Assembly (NCBI GenBank): GCA_963744305.1
Contig: CAVUTF010000021.1
Location: 1 to 64,000 of the forward strand
Source: FEN-1219 sp963744305
GTDB lineage: Bacteria; Pseudomonadota; Gammaproteobacteria; Steroidobacterales; Rariloculaceae
Reading direction: 5' to 3'
Length of the DNA: 64,000 nucleotides
Position 1 is the first letter of the stretch. The number at the start of each line of letters is the position of its first letter. Made by a program: the position numbers and the translations under genes. The notes under the pieces are model-generated. The model was not told the origin of the DNA, did not search any database, and was given only the letters and a program-made list of their open reading frames with translations. Below are positions 57,195 through 64,000 of the stretch, piece after piece.

Positions 57195-58188
57195 ATGGAT
57201 CCCGTCGAGTCATGCGGCGCTCGGCGCGAGCTTTGGAGCGGGCGGCGCTCGCAGCAGCGCCGATGCTCACCGCCGGGCTCGCAGCCGCCGCCGCTGCGAT
57301 GGCTCCGGATTTGGACGCGCTGATTCAGTCGTCCAGCGGACCCGCTGCTGTTCCTCGAGTACCATCGCCAATTCACGCACAGCTTGATCGTGACGCCGGT
57401 CGGCCGCGCTGTTGTGCGCGGCGCTGTTTCATCGTTTCACGCGCGCGCATCTGACGTTCGCGAAAACGTACTTCGCGTGCTTGCTTGGCTACGTGAGCCA
57501 TCCGCTGCTCGACGCCTGCACGACGTACGGCACGCAACTACTGTGGCCGTTCTCAAACACGCGCTTCGCTTGGAACTTGATCGCGGTCATCGATCCGCTG
57601 TTCACGCTCCCGGTCATCGCGCTCGTGGTGCTGGCCTGGCTCAAGCGCCGCGTGTGCTTCGCGCGCCTCGCCGCCGCGTGGGCGATTGGGTACATCGCGC
57701 TCGGCGGCGTGCAGCACATGCGCGCGGCCGATGCCGCGCGCGAGCTCGCCGCGAGCCGCGGCCATGAGGCCACGCGCCTCTTCGTGACGCCGGGACTCGG
57801 CAGCCTGTTGCTGTGGAAGACCATTTACGAGCATGACGGCCGCTACTACGTCGATGCCGTTCGCACGGGTGTGGGCGCGCGGGCGCTTCCGGGCGAGAGC
57901 ACCGAGAAGCTCGAGCTCCCGCGGCATTTTCCGTGGCTCGCGTCCGGAACCCAACAAGCGCTCGACGTCGAGCGATTTCGCGATGTCGCCGCGGATTATC
58001 TTTCGATCGACGACGATGCGCGGAACCGCGTCGTCGATCTGCGCTACTCGCTGGTGCCGAACGAGATCGAGGGTTTTTGGGCCCTGGTGCTCGATCCGAG
58101 CGCGGGGCCGACGCAGCACGTGGAGCTCGTGACGACGCGCGAGAACGCGCCGGAGCAAGCGCTGCGACTACTCGATATGATGTTCTAA
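57195..58188 (+). CDS. YdjM-like inner-membrane metal-dependent hydrolase, several frameshifts in 5' part
   Basis: It begins MDPV. Characteristic segments occur in successive frames: SHAALGASFGAGGA, LAAAAAAMAPDLDALIQSS, LLFLEYHRQFTHSLIVTPVG and, from about 57420 on, one long frame with YVSHPLLDACTTYGTQLLWP followed by FSNTRFAWNLIAV. The His/Asp residues typical of YdjM are kept. At least three one-base shifts lie in the first 220 bases. The 3' ~250 codons are unbroken. The family is a membrane hydrolase regulated by LexA in E. coli; no obvious LexA box is visible. It is divergent from the methyltransferase gene. Confidence 0.72.
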
Positions 58189-58200
58189 AGGAGCTCTCGC

Positions 58201-58902
58201 GTGTTGCAAACCGTCGCGCTGCGTCACGTCGCTTTCGAGGATCTCGGCCTGCTCGCACCGATTCTGGAGCGGCGCGGCCACGCGATCCGCTACGTGGAAG
58301 TCCCAATCACGCCGCTCGACGATTTCGATCCACTCGCAGCGGAGCTGCTCGTGGTGCTCGGCGGACCGATCGGCGTTTACGAGGCCGACGCCTATCCGTT
58401 CTTGACGCCGGAGATCGAGCTCATCGCGCGGCGCTTGCACGCCGATCGTCCGACGCTCGGCATCTGTCTCGGCAGCCAGCTCCTGGCCGCAGCGCTCGGC
58501 GCGCGTGTCTACTCGAGCGGCGTGAAGGAGATCGGTTGGGCGCCGATCGAGCTCAGTGCCGCGGGCGAGGCGTCGTGCCTGCGTCATCTCGAGAACACGG
58601 CGGTCTTGCACTGGCACGGCGACACGTTCGACCTGCCTGCCGAGGCGGTGCGACTTGCATCGACGGCCGTGTGCAAGAATCAGGCGTTCAGTTGGCGGGC
58701 GCACGCCCTCGCGCTGCAGTTCCACGCCGAAACCGCGGGCACGGCTCTCGAAAGCTGGTTCGTCGGCCACACCGGCGAGATCGCGGCGACTCCGGGCATC
58801 AGCGTGCCGCAGCTACGGGCGGACACGGCGCGCTGCACGCCCGCGATCACGCGGCAGGGGACGCGCTGCTTCGAGGAGTGGCTGTCGTCCGTAGATCTGT
58901 GA
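58201..58902 (+). CDS. class I glutamine amidotransferase (GuaA-like domain)
   Basis: A 233-residue protein from GTG 58201 behind AAAGGAG. The catalytic Cys is in LGICLGSQLLAAALGA; the His/Glu pair follows in LQFHAETAG. GGPIGVYEADAYPFL is the family oxyanion block. Stand-alone domains of this kind release ammonia from glutamine or gamma-glutamyl amides (puuD or GMP-synthase-like). Here no synthase partner is adjacent. It is 12 bases after the YdjM-like gene, so co-transcription is likely. Confidence 0.88.
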   Translation: MLQTVALRHVAFEDLGLLAPILERRGHAIRYVEVPITPLDDFDPLAAELLVVLGGPIGVYEADAYPFLTPEIELIARRLHADRPTLGICLGSQLLAAALGARVYSSGVKEIGWAPIELSAAGEASCLRHLENTAVLHWHGDTFDLPAEAVRLASTAVCKNQAFSWRAHALALQFHAETAGTALESWFVGHTGEIAATPGISVPQLRADTARCTPAITRQGTRCFEEWLSSVDL

Positions 58903-58931
58903 AAAATCGGGTCACTGTGGAGAGACTATTC

Positions 58932-59450
58932 ATGATGAATCGAGCGGAAGCAGTACTGGAATCCTGGGTGTTTCGCAGCCGCTGGCTGCTTGCGCCGTTC
59001 TTCGTCGGGCTGATCCTGGCCATCATCGCGCTGCTGCTGAAATTCCTGAAGCTGCTCGGTGCGCTCGCAGTAGATATGTTCACGCTTTCGAGCGAGGAGA
59101 TGATCATCTCGATCCTGACGCTCGTCGATGGGGCGCTGATTGCGGCGCTGCTCCTGATCATCGGATTCAGCGGCTACGAGAACTTCGTATCGAAGATCGG
59201 CACCGGCGAGCACGAGGATCGCCCCGCATGGATGGGCAAGGTCGGCTTCTCCGACTTGAAGATCAAGCTCATGGGCGCGATGGTCGCCATCTCCGCCGTC
59301 GAGCTGTTGAAAGCGTTCATCAATGTGAGTGAGTACACGCGCGAGGAGCTCGCGTGGAAGGTTGGTATCCACGCGACGTTCGTCATCTCGGGCGTCCTGT
59401 TCGCAATCACCGACCGCATCACCGAGGGCAAAGCCGGCGGCGGCCACTGA
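58932..59450 (+). CDS. yqhA: UPF0114/YqhA-type membrane protein
   Basis: A 172-residue protein with four predicted membrane spans. The family core is present: ESWVFRSRWLLAPFFVGLIL, LTLVDGALIAALLLIIGFSG and YENFVSKIG, then KIKLMGAMVAISAVELLKAF. The TIGR00645/UPF0114 family has no established function. Two adjacent ATGs (58932 and 58935) are possible starts behind GGAGAGACT. A large hairpin-forming sequence follows the stop. Confidence 0.9.
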   Translation: MMNRAEAVLESWVFRSRWLLAPFFVGLILAIIALLLKFLKLLGALAVDMFTLSSEEMIISILTLVDGALIAALLLIIGFSGYENFVSKIGTGEHEDRPAWMGKVGFSDLKIKLMGAMVAISAVELLKAFINVSEYTREELAWKVGIHATFVISGVLFAITDRITEGKAGGGH

Positions 59451-59464
59451 CGCGCAGGTGAGGC

Positions 59465-59538
59465 GGGTCTCCCGTCGGGCTTTTGTTGGGGCGTCCTTGG
59501 GGAGGAACAGCAACAAAAGCGGCGCTGACGGGAGACCC
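59465..59538. repeat. large two-part inverted repeat
   Basis: GGGTCTCCCGTC (59465-59476) is the exact complement of GACGGGAGACCC (59527-59538), and inside it CTTTTGTTG (59480-59488) matches CAACAAAAG (59511-59519). The result is a 12-bp plus 9-bp stem with a 22-base loop. It begins 15 bases after the yqhA stop codon and lacks a T-run. It could terminate transcription, be a small structured RNA, or be the relic of a small mobile element. Confidence 0.7.
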
Positions 59539-59606
59539 CTATACGACGTCCTCAGCGAACCTAAGATGCGTCTTTCGTGTGTTAGATGCGCGGACGAGCG
59601 AAAAGG

Positions 59607-59939
59607 TTACCGCGCGAGCCAACGCAGAACCGCAGGCCATCCGAGGAGTACCGCCAATAGCACGAGCGGCGCCCAGTACTCGGCGAGCCACGCCTCGTTG
59701 TTCCAGTTTTGTGACAGCAGCACGAGCGCGCGGCTCGAAGGTCTAGAACTTCGGCGAGCGGCCTTAACGAGATCGCAACACCGGCGAGTGCGGCTGTAGA
59801 CAGAACGATCCTTCGCACCCACAGGCGGCGTCTCGCACGTCGCATCACGCCCTGGACGAACGGCTGCGCCGGCAGCGGCGGCGAGGCGTCCTCGAAGAGC
59901 CTCGAAAAAAAAAAAATCCAAGACGTCGATTGACTCCAT
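59607..59939 (-). CDS. small two-span membrane protein resembling anti-sigma-factor-like proteins, frameshifted
   Basis: ATG 59939 has a strong GGAGGAATC site. MESIDVLDFFFF runs into a 12-base T tract; shifting there gives RLFEDASPPLPAQPFVQGVM followed by RRARRRLWVRRIVLSTAALAG, then near 59740 the frame changes again to LSQNWNNEAWLAEYWAPLVL and LAVLLGWPAVLRWL. The acidic N-terminus, a central basic region and two hydrophobic spans resemble the small proteins encoded beside ECF sigma factors. No sigma gene is adjacent, so the role is a guess. The 166 bases upstream hold no gene I can identify. Confidence 0.4.
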   Translation of the reverse strand: MESIDVLDFFFFEALRGRLAAAAGAAVRPGRDATCETPPVGAKDRSVYSRTRRCCDLVKAARRSSRPSSRALVLLSQNWNNEAWLAEYWAPLVLLAVLLGWPAVLRWLAR

Positions 59940-60105
59940 GATTCCTCCGGCTTCGTTGGGCGCCCTACAAGGGGCGCTGTTACCTCCCGTGCAGATGCCG
60001 CGAACCGGTGTTTTGGATGCAGCTTCGTTATGTCGAAACCGCCCATTGGGCAGCTCGAGGCTGTCTCATAATCTCAACCGGCGGGTAAAGCCAAGGAAAA
60101 AAGCA

Positions 60106-60447
60106 ATGAAGGCTAGCGATGTCCGGGTGCTCCCGGCGCTGGACCCCGGCGAATCCTACGTCGATCCCAATTTCCTGCTCGTCGAAACCGTGCTCGACGA
60201 TGATGGGGACGGCATCACGACCATCGACCACGTGCGCAACCGGGTCGTGAACGGCAAGCAGCGTTGGGACGTTGCGACGCTCGGCCAGTCCGTGTCGATG
60301 ACCCACGAGTCCGCGCGCGAATGGGCCGTGTCCTATGCCGCGAGCCGCGACATCCCGCTCGTGTACGAGCGCGATCAAACGCTCGGCGGGCCCTACGCGG
60401 CCGCCTCGAGCTCCCGCAAATCCGCATCGCGAAGGGCTTCGAAATAG
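60106..60447 (+). CDS. small acidic protein of unknown function
   Basis: A 113-residue protein from ATG 60106 behind AAGGAAAAAA. It is acidic (DVRVLPALDPGESYVDP; VETVLDDDGDGITTIDHV) with no signal or membrane segment. I cannot name the family. The last ~18 codons overlap the 3' end of dusB on the other strand and are Ser/Arg/Ala-rich, as expected from reading dusB backwards; the true end could be the same stop with a poorly constrained tail. Convergent with dusB. Confidence 0.55.
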   Translation: MKASDVRVLPALDPGESYVDPNFLLVETVLDDDGDGITTIDHVRNRVVNGKQRWDVATLGQSVSMTHESAREWAVSYAASRDIPLVYERDQTLGGPYAAASSSRKSASRRASK

Positions 60448-61391
60448 TCGCCCGCAAAGCGTAGCTGCTCGGCCGCCGACTCCGCGCGGTTGACCACGTC
60501 CCGAAACGCCGCGTTCTCGGGCCGGTCCTTCGCATACCACGACAAATGCTTGCGCGCGATGCGCACGCCGGCGGTTTCTCCGTAGAACTCGTGCAACGCC
60601 CGAACGTGCTCGAGCAAGATGCCGCGAATCTCCTCGAGTGACGGCGGCGGAAGGACGCTTCCGCTAGCAAGGTAGTGCGCGATCTCGTGGAAGATCCAAG
60701 GTCTGCCTTGCGCCGCTCGGCCGATCATCAATGCGTCGGCGCCCGTCTTGCGCAGAACCTCGCGCGCCTTGCGCGGCGAATCCACGTCGCCATTCGCGAT
60801 GACCGGGATCGTCACGGCCTGCTTGATCGCGGCGATCGTGTCGTACTCGGCTTCGCCCGTGTAAAGCATGTCGCGCGTGCGGCCGTGCACCGCGAGCGCG
60901 CGAATGCCGACGCTTTCCGCGATCCTGGCGATGCGCACGCCGTTCTTGTTTTCGCGATTCCAACCGGTGCGGATCTTCAACGTGACCGGCACGTCGACGG
61001 CATCGACAACCGACGCGAGAATGCGCGCGACGAGCGCCTCATCTTGCAGCAACGCCGATCCGGCCCACGCATTGCATACCTTCTTCGCGGGACAGCCCAT
61101 GTTGATGTCGACGATCTGCGCGCCGAGCGCGACGTTGTACCGCGCGGCTTCGGCGAGTGCTTGCGGATCCGCTCCAGCGATCTGCACACCGATCGGCGCC
61201 GGCTCCCCCGCGTGATCCATGCGGTGCCGGCTCTTTTTCGTGCTCCAGAGTCGCGGGTCGGCTGTCGTCATTTCCGAAACCGCGTACCCTGCGCCGAGCC
61301 GCTTGCCGAGCAGCCGGAACGGCTTGTCCGTCACGCCGGCCATCGGCGCGAGGATCAGCGGCGGTTCGATTGCGTGGGGGCCGATGTGCAT
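60393..61391 (-). CDS. dusB: tRNA-dihydrouridine synthase B
   Basis: A 332-residue FMN enzyme. Motifs: LILAPMAGVTDKPFR, SEMTTADPRL, VDINMGCPAKKVCNAWAGSA with the catalytic Cys, LAVHGRTRDMLYTGEA, and VIANGDVDSPRKAREVL. DusB reduces uridine 17 (in E. coli) in the tRNA D-loop. In many gammaproteobacteria dusB is followed by fis; here it meets a convergent, overlapping unknown gene instead. ATG 61391; pbpC lies 94 bases upstream on the same strand. Confidence 0.93.
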   Translation of the reverse strand: MHIGPHAIEPPLILAPMAGVTDKPFRLLGKRLGAGYAVSEMTTADPRLWSTKKSRHRMDHAGEPAPIGVQIAGADPQALAEAARYNVALGAQIVDINMGCPAKKVCNAWAGSALLQDEALVARILASVVDAVDVPVTLKIRTGWNRENKNGVRIARIAESVGIRALAVHGRTRDMLYTGEAEYDTIAAIKQAVTIPVIANGDVDSPRKAREVLRKTGADALMIGRAAQGRPWIFHEIAHYLASGSVLPPPSLEEIRGILLEHVRALHEFYGETAGVRIARKHLSWYAKDRPENAAFRDVVNRAESAAEQLRFAGDYFEALRDADLRELEAAA

Positions 61392-61485
61392 GACGTGTCG
61401 CTCGACTCGCGGCGCAGTGTACCGCAGGAAGCGGCGAGCGAACGAGAACGGCGTCGACTGGTAGCCGGGCGCCGGACGCGTGAAG

Positions 61486-63695
61486 CTACTTCACATTGAA
61501 GGCAACCTCGGGCAGCTCGGCAACGAGCGCGCCGCGCCGCCACACGGAGGCGGCAACGCGATGCTCGCCGCGCGCAACGGGCCAGCGATACGCGGGATCG
61601 TCTCTCGAGAAGCTGCGACCGTCGATGATCCACAGCACTCTGTCGGTCGGCGCAGCGCCCTTGACCAGAAACTCGAAAATCTGCGACTCGGCTGGGAGCC
61701 GCGGATCGAACGCGATTTGCAAGCCACTCGTCGGTTGGCTCATGTGTATCGCCTGCACCAGGCGCGAGGCGCCCGACGCCGGGCGAGGTTCCGGAGACGT
61801 GCCCGGCAGGAACCATTCGGCGCGCTGCACACATTCCCCCGCGCCGTTCGTCGGCGGCAGCGGCACGCAAACGTCGTGGCGCGTGAGTGCCTTGCTCAAG
61901 TACAGCGGGCGAGTCTCCTGTCCGCGCGTGAGCTCGGTGAGCACGCCGCGCAGGAGCAGCGCCGGACCGACTGAGCCGGTAACGCCGTCGGAAGGTGTTT
62001 GGTCGAGGTTGCCCATCCAAACTCCCACGACGTAGCGATAGTTGAAGCCGACGGCCCACGCGTCGCGAAAGTCGCTCGATGTTCCGGTCTTAACGGCGGT
62101 CTGCAGCGGCAGCGTGAGCACGCTGTCGCGTCCGAATTCGAGCGCACGCGCATCGGCATCCGCCAAGATGTTCGCGATCAGCGAAGCGGCCTCCGGGGAG
62201 TACAGCTGCCGCCGCGCGTGCACCAGCCGACTCCTGAAGCAAAGTCGACAGCGGCCGAAGCTCACCGCGATTGGCGAGGGTCGCATATGCCTGGACGAGC
62301 TCGAACAGCGTTACTGCGCCACTGCCGAGCGCGATGCCGTCGCCGTAGAAGGCCGGATGCTTCTCGAGGCCTGCGAAACCGAGCTCGTGCAGGCGTGCGA
62401 GATAAGCCTCGGCACCCACGTGCTGCAGCGTCTTGAGCGCCGGAATGTTCAGCGAATTGCCGAGCGCGTCGCGCAGCGTTACCGGACCGTAGAAACGGCG
62501 GCTGTAGTTCTCATAGCTGTGGAGTCCGCCCGACGTCGACTCGGTGAGCGGCGCATCGTCGATGATCTCGGCGGCGGACCAGCCGCTGTCGAGCGCTAGC
62601 GCATACAGGAACGGCTTCAGCGCCGAGCCGGGTTGCCGCGGCGTCGTGACGGCATCGATGTGGCTTGTTGGGCCGTCTGCGCCACCGCCTCCGGCGACCA
62701 CCCAGGCGAGCACCTCGCCGGACGTGTGATCCACGGCCAGCACAGCTCCGTTTGCGACCTGCTGCGCGCGCAGATAGCTCAACCGCTCGTCGAGCATCCC
62801 CTGCACTCGGGCTTGCAGCCGTGCATCGAGCGTAGTCACGGCACGGGGCGCGACGCTTCCTGAACTCGCGAGCGCGGCACGCGCGTACTGCACGAAGTGC
62901 GGTGCGTTCACGGCAAGGCGCGGCTCTTCGAGCGACAATGGCGCCGCGATGAGCTCGTCGCGCTCGGCGGCCGACAACAGTCCACGTTCGACGAGCGCGG
63001 CCGCGAGCCTCCCGATGGCGCCCTCGCTCGCATCGGTTGAGCGCTTGAGATCGAAACGGGTCGGCGCGCGCACGAGCACGGCGAGCGCGAGCATTTCCTT
63101 TTTCGACAGCGTGGACACATCGCGGGCGAAGTAATAGCTCGCCGCTTGCCGCACGCCGCGCCGATTCGATGCGTACGGCACCTGATTCAAATAGAACTCG
63201 AGGATTTCGTTCTTGCTGAACGCTCGCTCGAGCCGCCCCGCCTCCCAGCCTTCGAGCCAGCGGCTCCAAACGCTGCGTGGCCGCGGGTGCAGCATCCGCA
63301 CGACCTGCTCGGTGATCGTGGAAGCACCGCGGATCGCGCGCAGATTGCGCACGTTCGTGCACGAGCGCGGAAGCTCGCGCGGACCAATCGACGCCCCGAT
63401 GCTCGAAGAAACGTTTGTCCTCCGCGACGACGAAAGCCGTGCGCAGAAACTCCGGAATCTCGTGCAGGGCGGCTCGATCGTGCACGTTCCACGCGTTCGT
63501 GAACGTGACGTTCAGCGGCTCACCGTGGCGATCGACGACCTGAACGCCGCGCGCTTCCCAGCGCGAGTCCGCAAGCGCAACATCGAGCGAAGCCGGAGTA
63601 GGCGTAAGATCCTCGCGCGTGCGCAGCGCGAGCGCCACGATCGATATCGCAACGAGCCCCGCGCACCCGGCGATCGCCACACGAAGCGGTCTCAT
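61486..63695 (-). CDS. pbpC: penicillin-binding protein 1C, two frameshifts
   Basis: ATG 63695 (GGAGGGCGCAGA upstream) overlaps the alpha-2-macroglobulin stop by four bases. The membrane anchor is followed by the glycosyltransferase signature VVAEDKRFFEHRGVDW. A shift near 63360 leads to IRGASTITEQVVRMLHPRPR and the rest of GT51. The transpeptidase has GSALKPFLYALALDS, then, after a shift near 62225, KTGTSSDFRDAW. The C-terminus is the BiPBP_C domain (GLQIAFDPRLPAESQIFEFL). PBP1c synthesises peptidoglycan, possibly in repair together with the macroglobulin. Confidence 0.9.
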
Positions 63696-64000
63696 TCTGC
63701 GCCCTCCACGACGAGCGTGCCGGGCAAGCTCATTCCGTAGACGTCAGGGTCGTACATTTCGACCGCCTTCGCGGGCATGCTCGCGAACTCGCCCTCCGCG
63801 ATGGCTTGAGCGCTGTACGACAAGTGGTAGTTGCCCGGCGGCAAGTAGTCGGAATAAAAGCGCACGGCGTCGTGCCGCACTTCTTGATGGTAGAAGCTCC
63901 AGCGCGATGTCGCCGTAGCCGCGCCAGTCACCGAATTGAAACCACCAAGAGCCGCCCGCGGCGGTGAATACGCCGGCGTCGGCATCCACGAGCGAGGTGT
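63692..64000 (-). CDS. alpha-2-macroglobulin family protein, C-terminal part, one frameshift
   Basis: Only the last ~100 residues are inside the window. FYHQEVRHDAVRFYSDYLPP followed by GNYHLSYSAQAIAEGEFASM matches the end of bacterial alpha-2-macroglobulins (YfhM). A one-base shift near 63905 separates it from GGSWWFQFGDWRGYGDIALE. The stop overlaps pbpC by four bases, the well-known YfhM/PbpC pairing. These periplasmic proteins are thought to trap foreign proteases when the peptidoglycan is breached, and PBP1c to repair the wall. Confidence 0.78.
   Translation of the reverse strand, partial: TPRSWMPTPAYSPPRAALGGFNSVTGAATATSRWSFYHQEVRHDAVRFYSDYLPPGNYHLSYSAQAIAEGEFASMPAKAVEMYDPDVYGMSLPGTLVVEGAE

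Noticed and set aside
58905..58920. Degenerate GGGGTC element before yqhA (ATCGGGTCACTG)
   Set aside because: The match is short and lacks a palindrome.
1..64000. tRNA, rRNA, insertion sequence or prophage
   Set aside because: I scanned for T-loop-like GGTTCGA motifs, transposase or integrase proteins and phage structural proteins and saw none.

Overview
This is a 64 kb stretch of GC-rich chromosomal DNA with no insertion sequence, prophage, CRISPR array, tRNA or rRNA gene that I can see. The gene set points to a gammaproteobacterium: a CioAB-type cytochrome bd oxidase, LpxR, an RND efflux operon with its own TetR repressor, an alpha-2-macroglobulin/PBP1c pair, DusB, and TonB receptors next to CadC-like winged-helix regulators. 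Many periplasmic catabolic proteins (DUF6152, SnoaL-like, amidohydrolase, PQQ-sugar dehydrogenase) recall uncultured Steroidobacterales/Woeseiales-like lineages. That placement is inference.

Layout. 0-5 kb: a VapBC-type toxin-antitoxin pair, a secreted metallo-beta-lactamase-fold protein, a small Cys-rich lipoprotein overlapping a TonB-like anchored protein, an AraC regulator and a DUF1761 protein. 5-11 kb: DUF4159, cupin and pirin genes, then a possible oxidative polysaccharide module (PQQ sugar dehydrogenase, LPMO-like protein with a mature N-terminal His, two-haem DUF1111 oxidoreductase). 11-15.5 kb: TonB receptor, CadC-like regulator and decayed relatives of both. 16-20.6 kb: periplasmic proteins including DUF6152 and its partner, an amidohydrolase, and a two-domain VOC protein with a histone-H1-like tail. 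20.6-29.7 kb: HtrA protease, citramalate synthase and assorted enzymes. 29.7-32.1 kb: cydAB. 32-42.5 kb: DsbA-like protein, old yellow enzyme, then a compact LpxR/thioredoxin/RND efflux region. 42.5-44.6 kb: an alkB relic, topoisomerase IB and an unknown gene. 44.6-52.7 kb: a catabolic-looking region (carotenoid oxygenase, three SnoaL-like genes, aldo/keto reductase, VOC protein, TonB receptor). 53-57 kb: metG behind what looks like a Met-rich leader peptide plus attenuator, then a DUF6152 fusion, a hydrolase and a methyltransferase. 57-64 kb: YdjM-like protein, amidotransferase, YqhA, DusB, PBP1c and the end of an alpha-2-macroglobulin gene.

Two themes cut across the window. First, about two dozen genes, including metG, are interrupted by one-base frameshifts while their neighbours are intact. 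Uncorrected indel errors explain this best, so I annotate each as one gene spanning the shift unless it also lacks sequence. Second, a 12-base motif (GTGCCTGACCCC and its complement) recurs between genes as palindromes or tandem copies, sometimes supplying stop codons.

The observation I find most worth testing is the predicted methionine-sensing transcription attenuator in front of metG (54421-54596).
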